NCBI GenBank assembly: GCA_946481615.1
Contig: CAMLOR010000106.1
Span: 1 to 10,308, forward strand
DNA: 10,308 nucleotides
Source of the DNA: an uncultured Aquimonas sp.
GTDB taxonomy: Bacteria; Pseudomonadota; Gammaproteobacteria; Xanthomonadales; Xanthomonadaceae
Reading direction: 5' to 3'
Shown: piece by piece, positions 1 through 5,655 of the stretch
How positions within the stretch are numbered: the first letter of the stretch is position 1
How the letters are laid out: each line of letters begins with the position of its first letter
Position numbers and translations under genes: made by a program
Notes under the pieces: model-generated
Database searches by the model: none
What the model was told of the DNA's origin: nothing
The model's input: only the letters and a program-made list of their open reading frames with translations

Positions 1-45
1 AGAAACCCCGACGACCTTCAGCTTCCCGCGAAGCGGGCGCCGTAG
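1..45 (+). CDS. Possible C-terminal tail of an upstream gene (partial)
   Basis: Frame 1 is open from the window edge to a TAG at 43-45 and would encode a 14-residue hydrophilic tail, RNPDDLQLPAKRAP. The last codons contain a small hairpin (CCCGC at 25-29, GCGGG at 33-37). The other two forward frames are also open here, so an open frame alone proves little. No family can be recognised from so short a piece. It is listed only as a possible gene end. Confidence 0.2.
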   Translation, partial: RNPDDLQLPAKRAP

Positions 46-116
46 CCCTCGCCGGTCACCCCACCCCGGCAAGAGCACTTGCGACGACACAACAGCAACC
101 ACCTGCTCGCCACTCG

Positions 117-159
117 AACTGGCGGGAACCTTCCCCGACACCCTGCGCGGGAATGACGG
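117..159. repeat. Degenerate copy of the dispersed palindromic repeat
   Basis: The stretch has GGCGGGAACC at 121-130 and CCTGCGCGGGAATGACGG at 142-159. Both match parts of the copy at 7595-7680, as though the middle were deleted and the left arm lost. The motif GCGGGAATGACGG contains an ATG (153-155) in frame with the oxidoreductase downstream. Starting there would add residues encoded by the repeat (CAGMT-type reading), which is why the next in-frame ATG is preferred. Confidence 0.55.
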
Positions 160-172
160 AGGCAGGGCGAGG

Positions 173-178
173 TAGACT
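173..178 (+). promoter_or_regulatory. Candidate -10 element TAGACT for a leaderless transcript
   Basis: TAGACT matches TATAAT at four of six positions and ends 7 nt before the ATG at 186, so transcription would begin at or next to the start codon. The only purine-rich stretch upstream (GAGG at 169-172) is 13 nt away, too far for a normal ribosome-binding site. No good -35 is seen at 17 bp; ATGACG at 153-158 is only 14 bp away. This is a weak prediction. Confidence 0.25.
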
Positions 179-185
179 CGTTCCG

Positions 186-1283
186 ATGCCGCTTGACATC
201 GACACCGTGGTGATCGGCGCCGGCGTGGTGGGTCTGTCCATCGCGCGCGAGCTGGTGCGCCGTGGCCGCGGCGTGTGGGTGCTCGAGAAGGCGGAGCGTG
301 CGGGCGAGGGCGTCTCCAGCCGCAATTCCGGGGTGATCCACGCGGGTCTTTATTACGAGCCGGGATCGCTCAAGGCGCGGCTGTGTCTGCGCGGGCGCGA
401 TCTGATGTACGAGTTCTGCGCGCGGCGCGGAGTGCCGCACGCGCGCTGCGGGAAACTCGTCGTGGCCACCGGCGAAGGCGAAATCGAGGCGCTGCTTGCG
501 CTGCAGGTGCGCTCGGGCGAGAACGGCGTGCGCGTGAGCTGGCTCGACGGGCCGGAGGCCATGGCGCTGGAACCGGCACTGCGTTGCCACGCGGCGCTCG
601 ACTCGCCGGATTCGGGCATCGTCGATGTGCCGGAGTTCGTGATGGCGCTGATCGGCGAGGCGGAGCAGGGCGATTCGCGTGTCGTCTGCGAAACCGAAGT
701 CGCGCGCGTCATGCCGGAGTCGGCCGGCTTCCGCGTCGTTACCGCGCGCGGGGATGAAGTCCGCTGCGCGAGCCTGGTCAATGCCGCGGGTCTCGAAGCG
801 GTGGAGGTGGCGCGCCGCATCGAAGGATTGGATGCCGTGCACATCCCGACGGTGCATTACGCATCCGGCCATTACTACTCGCTGCGCGGCAGGGCGCCTT
901 TCCAGCGCCTGATCTATCCGTTGCCGGGCCAGTCCGGCCTCGGCGTGCATCTGGGCTTCGACAGCGCCGGCCGCAGCCGCTTCGGGCCGGACGTGCGCTG
1001 GCTGGAGGAGTCCGACTACACCTTCGACGATTCGCACCGCGCCGCTTTCGTGGCGGGCGTGCAATCGTGGTGGCCGGGGCTCGATCCCGGACGTCTATCG
1101 CCGGATTTCGTCGGTGTGCGCCCCAAGCTTTCCGGGCCGGGCGAACACGCGGCCGATTTCCGCATCGACGACGAGGCCGCGCACGGGGTGCGCGGCCTCG
1201 TGAATTGCTTCGGCATCGACTCGCCGGGTCTCACGGCCTCCCTCGCGCTGGGCGAGGAAGTGGCCCGGCGAATCGCCGCGTAG
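186..1283 (+). CDS. FAD-dependent oxidoreductase, L-2-hydroxyglutarate dehydrogenase-like
   Basis: A 365-residue protein of the DAO/glycine-oxidase fold, most like the LhgO/L2HGDH branch, which oxidises L-2-hydroxyglutarate to 2-oxoglutarate and passes electrons from FAD to the respiratory chain. The FAD site is at the N-terminus: GAGVVG at residues 11-16 and the ribose-binding Glu34. The segment SSRNSGVIHAGLYY (44-57) with His52 is characteristic of the branch, as is the C-terminal GIDSPGLTASLALGEEV. It is shorter than E. coli LhgO (about 420 residues), so the exact substrate is not certain. I chose ATG 186 because the nucleotide-binding strand begins right after it; the in-frame ATG at 153 lies inside a repeat. 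No signal peptide or membrane segment is seen. Residues 329-339 are encoded by a perfect 14-bp inverted repeat. The gene converges on the EF-hand gene with a 2-bp gap. Confidence 0.85.
   Translation: MPLDIDTVVIGAGVVGLSIARELVRRGRGVWVLEKAERAGEGVSSRNSGVIHAGLYYEPGSLKARLCLRGRDLMYEFCARRGVPHARCGKLVVATGEGEIEALLALQVRSGENGVRVSWLDGPEAMALEPALRCHAALDSPDSGIVDVPEFVMALIGEAEQGDSRVVCETEVARVMPESAGFRVVTARGDEVRCASLVNAAGLEAVEVARRIEGLDAVHIPTVHYASGHYYSLRGRAPFQRLIYPLPGQSGLGVHLGFDSAGRSRFGPDVRWLEESDYTFDDSHRAAFVAGVQSWWPGLDPGRLSPDFVGVRPKLSGPGEHAADFRIDDEAAHGVRGLVNCFGIDSPGLTASLALGEEVARRIAA
1171..1201. repeat. Perfect 14-bp hairpin inside the oxidoreductase gene
   Basis: The arm ACGAGGCCGCGCAC (1171-1184) is the exact reverse complement of GTGCGCGGCCTCGT (1188-1201), with a 3-nt GGG loop. 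It lies 80 bp before the oxidoreductase stop. On the opposite strand it lies about 85 bp downstream of the EF-hand stop, where it could act as a roadblock or 3'-end stabiliser for that transcript. No T-run follows it on either strand, so it is not a canonical intrinsic terminator. Confidence 0.6.
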
Positions 1284-1285
1284 GC

Positions 1286-1576
1286 CTACTCGGCTTCTTC
1301 CTCGTCCTCGGTCGCGTATTCGTCGAACTCGGTGCGCGAGAGCATCTCGTCGCCGTCGTCGTCGAAGCTCGCGAACAGCGTGGTCAGTTCGTGGTCGGCC
1401 GGGATCTCGGCCTTGGCGACCTGGCCGTCGCGATTGGTGTCGAGTTGCTCGAAGGTCGGTTGCGCCTCCGTCGTCATCGTCGGATCGACCGGCGGCTGCG
1501 GTTCGTTGGCGAACGCCGCCACCGACACGCCGAAGGTCAGGGCCGTGGCGAGGAAAGGAGTGGTCAGGTTGCGCAT
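1286..1576 (-). CDS. Small exported EF-hand (calmodulin-like) calcium-binding protein
   Basis: A 96-residue protein. Residues 1-23 form a Sec signal peptide (MRN basic start, hydrophobic core, cleavage near AFA-NE). Two EF-hand loops follow. DTNRDGQVAKAE has the canonical D-x-N-x-D-G-x-V-x3-E pattern. DDDGDEMLSRTE has Asp at positions 1, 3 and 5 and Glu at 12, with Glu replacing the usual Gly at position 6. The C-terminus is strongly acidic (TEDEEEAE). The protein probably binds Ca2+ in the periplasm or outside the cell; a sensor or buffering role is inferred and no partner is evident. The start is supported by GGAGGTG (RC of 1581-1587) 4 nt before ATG. The upstream leader contains a hairpin overlapping that site and a larger inverted repeat. 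The TAG stop shares the palindrome TAGGCCTA (1281-1288) with the converging gene's stop. Confidence 0.85.
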   Translation of the reverse strand: MRNLTTPFLATALTFGVSVAAFANEPQPPVDPTMTTEAQPTFEQLDTNRDGQVAKAEIPADHELTTLFASFDDDGDEMLSRTEFDEYATEDEEEAE

Positions 1577-1585
1577 GGTTCACCT

Positions 1586-1612
1586 CCGTCTTCGGTTCCG
1601 CATCGAAGACGG
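1586..1612 (-). promoter_or_regulatory. Hairpin overlapping the EF-hand ribosome-binding site
   Basis: CCGTCTTCG (1586-1594) and CGAAGACGG (1604-1612) are perfect inverted repeats of 9 bp with a 9-nt loop. In the minus-strand mRNA the 3' arm ends CGAAGACGG and its last two G are the first two G of the Shine-Dalgarno GGAGGTG. Folding would partly occlude ribosome binding. It could equally be a DNA operator of 9-9-9 geometry. The structure is visible in the sequence; the regulatory role is inferred. Confidence 0.45.
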
Positions 1613-1629
1613 TTGCATCGACCATGCCA

Positions 1630-1697
1630 GCGGGCCCGGCCCGTGGAACGCGCATCGCCGCGCGCGGCGGCGCTGCACGGCGCAAGGCCGGGCCCGC
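1630..1697. repeat. GC-rich nested inverted repeat between the reductase and EF-hand genes
   Basis: GCGGGCCCGGCC (1630-1641) is the exact reverse complement of GGCCGGGCCCGC (1686-1697). Inside lie a second pair, CCGTG (1641-1645) with CACGG (1676-1680), and a 14-bp perfect palindrome, CGCCGCGCGCGGCG (1656-1669). It occupies most of the 147-bp gap after the aldo/keto reductase stop. No T-run follows on the minus strand, so it may be a factor-dependent or structural 3' end rather than a textbook terminator. Confidence 0.5.
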
Positions 1698-1723
1698 CGC
1701 CCAGGGCAATGTGCAATGCCGCG

Positions 1724-2629
1724 TCAGCCGACGGCGGCGATGAGCAGGTTGCGCTGTTCCTCGTCGAGCGGTTCGCCGTGTCCCGCGCGCAGGTTGTCGG
1801 TCTGGCGATCGGGCTTGCCGGTGGCGGGGATCACGGCCGTGACTGCGGGATGACTCAGCGCGAACTTGAGGAACAACTGGGCCCACGACGTGATGCCGGC
1901 CTGCGTCGCCCATTCCGGCACCGGCTTGCCGCCGACCTTTGAGAACAGCGCGCCATCGTCGAAATTGCGGTTGGCCAGCACCGCCACGCCCAGGTCCTGC
2001 GCCAGCGGGAACAGGCGCTTTTCCGCGCCGCGCTGGGTGACCGAGTAGTTGATCTGGATGAAATCGGGCTTCATCGCCTGCATCGCGTCGGCGAGCGCGT
2101 CGTGCATGCCTTCGACGTAGTGCGTGAGGCCGACGTACTTCACCTTGCCTTCCGCCTTGAGCGCGCGTGCGACCTCGAGCTGGGTTTGCGTATCGCGCAG
2201 GTTGTGCACCTGCAGCAGGTCCACCTTGTCGGTGCGAAGACGCTTCAGCGACTGCGCGAACTGCGCGCGGCCGGCGTCGGCGCCGGTGACGCCGGAGAGT
2301 TTGGTGGCGAGGAAGACCTGCGGGCGCAGGCCGGTTTCCGCCAGCAGATCGCCGAGCACGTCCTCGGCGGAACTGTAGGTGGGCGCCGTATCGATGAGCC
2401 TGCCGCCGCCCGCGACGAAGCGGCGCAGCACTTCGGCCAGCGGCGCGCGCACGGTGGCGTCGGTGCCCACCTCGAAGCTGCCGGAGGTGCCCATGCCGAT
2501 CGCCGGAATGGTTTCGCCGGTTGAAGGAATGCGGCGCGTGGCGATCGCGGACTCGGCGGCACGCAGCGGCAGCGCGAGCGAGGCGGCGGCGAGAGCGGTC
2601 AACTGAAGCACATCGCGGCGGGTCGGCAT
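1724..2629 (-). CDS. Tat-exported aldo/keto reductase
   Basis: A 301-residue aldo/keto reductase with a (beta/alpha)8 barrel, which would reduce carbonyls with NAD(P)H. The catalytic tetrad is complete: Asp80 and Tyr85 in LIDTAPTYSS, Lys110 in LATKLS, His142 in LQVHNL. The C-terminal IPATGKPDRQTDNL resembles the family's cofactor-phosphate segment. The N-terminus is a twin-arginine signal (T-R-R-D-V-L-Q at residues 3-9, hydrophobic stretch, AA cleavage region), so the enzyme probably folds around its cofactor before export to the periplasm. Start ATG 2629 has GGAGAA 4 nt upstream. A longer in-frame start at 2707 is rejected because it translates the palindromic repeat (the WIPACAGMT-type artefact). 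Substrate is unknown. It may be cotranscribed with the EF-hand gene, though 147 bp of structured DNA separates them. Confidence 0.88.
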   Translation of the reverse strand: MPTRRDVLQLTALAAASLALPLRAAESAIATRRIPSTGETIPAIGMGTSGSFEVGTDATVRAPLAEVLRRFVAGGGRLIDTAPTYSSAEDVLGDLLAETGLRPQVFLATKLSGVTGADAGRAQFAQSLKRLRTDKVDLLQVHNLRDTQTQLEVARALKAEGKVKYVGLTHYVEGMHDALADAMQAMKPDFIQINYSVTQRGAEKRLFPLAQDLGVAVLANRNFDDGALFSKVGGKPVPEWATQAGITSWAQLFLKFALSHPAVTAVIPATGKPDRQTDNLRAGHGEPLDEEQRNLLIAAVG

Positions 2630-2668
2630 GGCGGTTCTCCGCGGGAATGGGACGCCTATCCTAGCCCT

Positions 2669-2806
2669 CGTCATTCCCGCGCAGGCGGGAATCCAGGTGC
2701 GGTGCACCGCGATTTTCGCCCGCTGCGGCTCATCATGCCTGGCGGCGTCGGCTCGCCGTGTTCCGTCAGTCCTCGCACCTGGGTCCCCGCCTTCGCGGGG
2801 ACGACG
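2669..2806. repeat. Paired palindromic intergenic repeat (REP/BIME-like)
   Basis: The left palindrome is ATTCCCGC-GCAG-GCGGGAAT (2673-2692), which fits the ATTCCC-N8-GGGAAT form known as dRS3 in Neisseria. The right palindrome is GTCCCCGC-CTTC-GCGGGGAC (2783-2802). The flanks form a further inverted repeat: CCAGGTGCG (2693-2701) with CGCACCTGG (2774-2782). About 70 bp of unmatched sequence lies between. The element abuts the GIY-YIG stop codon and lies upstream of the reductase start. No coding capacity is seen. Confidence 0.8.
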
Positions 2807-3049
2807 TCAGGCGGGGCAGAGGGCGCGCTTCTTCGCGACGGGCAGCCGCTTGATCGCGGCTTCGCGCTTCAGCGCCTCGGAGCGGTCCGCGCACTCGAAG
2901 CTTGCCAACACGCGCTTCGGCGGCCTGCCGCGCGTGTACTTCGCGCCCTTGCCGGCCGCGTGCTGCGCGAAGCGCGCCTGCACGTCCACCGCGATGCCCG
3001 TGTAGAGCGAGCCGTCCTCGCATTCGAGGATGTAGACGAACCAGCCCAT
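2807..3049 (-). CDS. GIY-YIG nuclease-domain protein (UPF0213/YhbQ-like)
   Basis: An 80-residue protein consisting of a single GIY-YIG domain. The two short strands read FVYIL (Tyr6) and YTG (16-18). The conserved Arg26 and His30 follow in ARFAQH, and the metal-binding Glu63 lies in ALKREAAIK. All expected catalytic positions are therefore present. Family members of this size (E. coli YhbQ is about 100 residues) have reported or presumed DNA endonuclease activity; the biological role is unclear. The ATG shares its A with the TGA of the upstream cysteine-cluster gene (TGATG), so translation is probably coupled and no separate ribosome-binding site is required. The stop codon lies exactly at the edge of the palindromic repeat. 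Function as a nuclease is inferred from motifs only. Confidence 0.85.
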   Translation of the reverse strand: MGWFVYILECEDGSLYTGIAVDVQARFAQHAAGKGAKYTRGRPPKRVLASFECADRSEALKREAAIKRLPVAKKRALCPA

Positions 3050-3366
3050 CAGCACAGCGCGAGCGCGATGCGCCGCCACTCGTCGCGCTCGACGCGGCAC
3101 TCGATGCCGCCGGTGGCCACGTCGCGACAGACCTGGGGGCGGCGCGCATAGATCGTGCAGCGGTAGGTGTCGCGGTCCAGCGCCGCGCACCAGCCGTCGT
3201 CGAGGCGGCGCATCACGGCCAGGCCGTGTTCCTCGACCTCGACGAACTGCTCCGGCGGATCGTCCTGCGGCATCAGGATCACCTGCAGCTGGCAGCAGCA
3301 GGCCTGGCAGGCGTCGCAGGCGATGGTTTCGCGGGAATCGTCGATCTCGAGCAGGGGGCGCGCCAT
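3049..3366 (-). CDS. YkgJ/UPF0153-type cysteine-cluster metal-binding protein
   Basis: A 105-residue protein with the CxxCxxCC signature (Cys17, 20, 23, 24, plus an extra Cys25) and later conserved Cys60, Cys70 and Cys80 in the form CTIYARRPQVCRD. This pattern defines the zinc- or iron-chelating YkgJ family, whose members are soluble and of unknown molecular role. Cys90 and the C-terminal Cys105 are additional. No signal peptide is present, so it is cytoplasmic. The gene heads the minus-strand cluster and overlaps the GIY-YIG gene by one base. ATG 3366 has no convincing Shine-Dalgarno; GACAAT lies 6 nt upstream, compatible with leaderless transcription. It is divergent from the S9 peptidase gene across 56 bp. 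Confidence 0.87.
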   Translation of the reverse strand: MARPLLEIDDSRETIACDACQACCCQLQVILMPQDDPPEQFVEVEEHGLAVMRRLDDGWCAALDRDTYRCTIYARRPQVCRDVATGGIECRVERDEWRRIALALC

Positions 3367-3372
3367 GCGGCC

Positions 3373-3378
3373 ATTGTC
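3373..3378 (-). promoter_or_regulatory. Candidate -10 element GACAAT for the YkgJ-GIY-YIG genes
   Basis: On the minus strand GACAAT (four of six matches to TATAAT) ends 6 nt before the ATG at 3366, so the transcript could start at the initiation codon. No ribosome-binding site is seen at normal spacing, which fits leaderless initiation. No -35 element is recognisable at 16-18 bp. The palindrome CACGTG at 3380-3385 is adjacent. Confidence 0.25.
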
Positions 3379-3388
3379 CCACGTGCGT

Positions 3389-3394
3389 TAAGCT
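3389..3394 (+). promoter_or_regulatory. Candidate -10 element TAAGCT for the S9 peptidase
   Basis: TAAGCT, preceded by T, is the only A/T-containing hexamer on the plus strand in the 56-bp divergent spacer. It would give a leader of about 22 nt that contains the GGAG ribosome-binding site (3413-3416). The match to TATAAT is poor (three of six) and there is no clear -35, so this is weak. Confidence 0.2.
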
Positions 3395-3422
3395 CGCGCG
3401 GCCCTCGTCCGTGGAGTCGCCC

Positions 3423-5486
3423 ATGCCGCACCGCGCCGTGTTGCTCGCCCTGGCCCTGTCGACCGCGGCGAAGGCCGCCGACGATCCGCGCATCCTGCAA
3501 CCGCGCGATGTGTTCGATCTGGAGTGGGCGGACAACCCGGCGCTGTCGCCCGACGGCTCGCGCGTCGTCTACCAGCGCAATCACTACGACGTGATGAAGG
3601 ACCGGCGCCGCAGCCATCTGTGGCTGCTGGACGTCGAAGGCAACCGCCATCGCCCGCTGACCAGCGGGCAGGGCAGCGATGGCGCGGCGGTGTGGTCGCC
3701 GAACGGCGATCGCATCGCCTGGGTCTCGGCGCGCGATGGCTCGGCGCAGATCTGGGTGCGGTGGATGGACACCGGACAGACGGCGGTCCTGACGCAGCTC
3801 ACGGAGGGACCCGAGGGACTGGCCTGGTCGCCCGACGGCCGCACGCTCGCCTTCACCATGCGCGTGCCGGCCGACACCCGGCCGCTGGCGAAGCTGCCGC
3901 CGAAGCCGAAAGGCGCGGAGTGGGCTCCCGAAGTGAAGGTGATCGAAACCCTCGGCTATCGCTTCGACGGCGCGGGTTACATCGAGCCCGGTTTCGATCA
4001 TGTCTTCGTGCTGCCGGCCGAAGGCGGAGCGCCGCGCCAGCTGACGCGCGGCGAGTTCCAGCACAACGGCGCGCCGGTCTGGAGCCGCGATGGGCGTTCG
4101 CTGTTCGTGGTGTCCAACCATGCGAAGGACTGGCAGCTCGATCCGGTCGACAGCGAGATTTATCGCGTCGATGTCGACAGCGGCAAGGTCGAGGCGCTCA
4201 CCGCGCGCGACGGCCAGGATGGCGCGCCCGCGCTTTCGCCCGACGGCAAACGGCTGGCCTACGTGGGCTGGGACGACAAGAAGCTCGGTTACCAGCAGAC
4301 GCAGCTCTACGTGCTCGACCTGGCTTCGGGTCAATCGCATGCGATCACCGGCGATTTCGACGCCGAAGTGACGGCGCCGCAATGGAGCGGCGACGGCCGC
4401 GGCATCTATTTCGGCTACGAACGCCACGGCGAAGGCCGCATCGGCTTCGTGTCGGCGGGCGGTGGCAGGATCGAGGACGTGGCGACGGATTTCGGCGGGA
4501 CCGCGATGGGGCGACCCTACGGCGGCGGCAACTTCAGCGTGGCGGGCACGCACGTGGCCTACACGCGCGGCACGGTCGATCGTCCCTCCGATGTCGCCGT
4601 CGTCTCGCGCGGCGGCAAGGCGCGCGTGCTCACCGATCTGAACCGCGACGTGCTCGCGCACAAGCGTCTGGGCGCGGTCGAGGAACTGTGGGTGAAGTCG
4701 AGCGCCGACGGCCTCGATGTGCAGGGCTGGATCGTGAAGCCGCCGCAGTTCGCCGAAGGCCGCAAATATCCGCTGCTGCTCGAGATCCACGGCGGCCCGT
4801 ACCAGAACTATGGCCCGCGCTTCGCCCCGGAGACGCAGCTCTACGCCGCCGCCGGTTACGTGGTGCTTTACGTGAACCCGCGCGGCAGCACCAGCTACGG
4901 GCAGGCCTTCGCCGATCGCATCGAGCACGATTACCCGGGTCGCGACTACGACGATCTGATGAGCGCCGTCGACGCCGCCATCGCGAAAGGCTATGTCGAC
5001 CCGCAGCGCCTCTACGTCACCGGCGGCTCCGGCGGCGGCGTGCTCACGGCCTGGATCGTCGGCCACACCGATCGCTTCCGCGCCGCCGTCGTCGCCAAGC
5101 CCGTCATCAACTGGACGAGCTTCGTGCTCACCGCCGATTTCTATCCGTTCTTCACGCAGTACTGGTTCGCCAAGGCGCCGTGGGAAGAAGGCGCGCAGGA
5201 GAACTACTGGAAGCGCTCGCCCCTGGCCTACGTCGGCAACGTGAAGACCCCGACGATGCTCATCACCGGCGAAAGCGACCACCGCACGCCGATCTCGGAA
5301 ACCGAGCAGTACTACCAGGCATTGAAACTCCGTCAGATCGACACCGCCATGGTGCGCATCCCCGGCGCCTCGCACGGCATCAACGCACGGCCGAGCCACA
5401 TGCTGGCGCAAGTGCTCAATACGCTGGGATGGTTCGAGCGCTATTCGGGGCCGGATGCGACGGAGGAGCCGGTGGCGTCGCCGTGA
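3423..5486 (+). CDS. Exported S9-family serine peptidase (dipeptidyl/acylaminoacyl peptidase-like)
   Basis: A 687-residue prolyl-oligopeptidase-family enzyme. Residues 1-18 form a short Sec signal (cleavage near AKA-ADD), placing it in the periplasm or outside. Residues from about 30 to 420 form a beta-propeller, shown by repeated WSPDG-type blades near residues 41, 91, 135, 220, 271 and 321. The C-terminal alpha/beta-hydrolase domain has HGGP at 456-459 (oxyanion region), nucleophile Ser536 in GGSGGG, Asp619 in ESDHRTP and His651 in GASHG, so the triad is intact. It probably cleaves short peptides, releasing N-terminal dipeptides or acyl-amino acids; specificity cannot be read from sequence. 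I chose ATG 3423 because GGAG (3413-3416) lies 6 nt upstream; the GTG at 3411 would put that site inside the gene. No canonical terminator follows. Confidence 0.93.
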   Translation: MPHRAVLLALALSTAAKAADDPRILQPRDVFDLEWADNPALSPDGSRVVYQRNHYDVMKDRRRSHLWLLDVEGNRHRPLTSGQGSDGAAVWSPNGDRIAWVSARDGSAQIWVRWMDTGQTAVLTQLTEGPEGLAWSPDGRTLAFTMRVPADTRPLAKLPPKPKGAEWAPEVKVIETLGYRFDGAGYIEPGFDHVFVLPAEGGAPRQLTRGEFQHNGAPVWSRDGRSLFVVSNHAKDWQLDPVDSEIYRVDVDSGKVEALTARDGQDGAPALSPDGKRLAYVGWDDKKLGYQQTQLYVLDLASGQSHAITGDFDAEVTAPQWSGDGRGIYFGYERHGEGRIGFVSAGGGRIEDVATDFGGTAMGRPYGGGNFSVAGTHVAYTRGTVDRPSDVAVVSRGGKARVLTDLNRDVLAHKRLGAVEELWVKSSADGLDVQGWIVKPPQFAEGRKYPLLLEIHGGPYQNYGPRFAPETQLYAAAGYVVLYVNPRGSTSYGQAFADRIEHDYPGRDYDDLMSAVDAAIAKGYVDPQRLYVTGGSGGGVLTAWIVGHTDRFRAAVVAKPVINWTSFVLTADFYPFFTQYWFAKAPWEEGAQENYWKRSPLAYVGNVKTPTMLITGESDHRTPISETEQYYQALKLRQIDTAMVRIPGASHGINARPSHMLAQVLNTLGWFERYSGPDATEEPVASP

Positions 5487-5655
5487 ACGAAGAATGTAGC
5501 TGAGCGTGCCTTCAATGCGCCGGTGACAGAGAACGCCGCCGAAGCGCTTTTCTCGAGCGTTTGACGTTTGACGTAAGAACTTTTCGTTCGACCTTACAAA
5601 GCCTAACGTTTCGATTCAAGCCACAATAGGTGGCCAAACGTTTTGTAGGGATTCG
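5487..5655. promoter_or_regulatory. AT-richer spacer with repeated CGTTT-type motifs upstream of the orphan gene
   Basis: The sequence holds a tandem CGTTTGA-CGTTTGA-CGT (5558-5574), which creates two overlapping-register TTGACG hexamers (5561-5566 and 5568-5573). It also holds a 13-bp direct repeat with 11 identities, GCCTAACGTTTCG (5601-5613) and GCCAAACGTTTTG (5633-5645), spaced 32 bp start to start. Each 13-mer contains a palindromic AACGTT. Between them lie a GCCAC/GTGGC hairpin (5620-5634) and a possible -10, CACAAT (5622-5627). Operator or activator sites and a promoter are inferred; no good -35/-10 pair was found. Confidence 0.4.

Noticed and set aside
153..185. Longer N-terminus for the oxidoreductase from ATG 153
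   Set aside because: The ATG belongs to the repeat motif GCGGGAATGACGG and the added residues are repeat-encoded.
2630..2707. Longer N-terminus for the aldo/keto reductase
   Set aside because: It reads through the repeat (WIPACAGMT) and would bury the Tat signal; ATG 2629 has its own ribosome-binding site.
3279..5411. 710-residue open frame antisense to the S9 peptidase
   Set aside because: Arg/Ala/His-rich mirror frame typical of high-GC DNA; the sense frame has a signal peptide, propeller motifs and an intact catalytic triad.
5540..5560. AAGCGCTT and CTCGAG as a possible terminator for the S9 peptidase
   Set aside because: Short palindromes without a stable loop-closed stem or following T-run.
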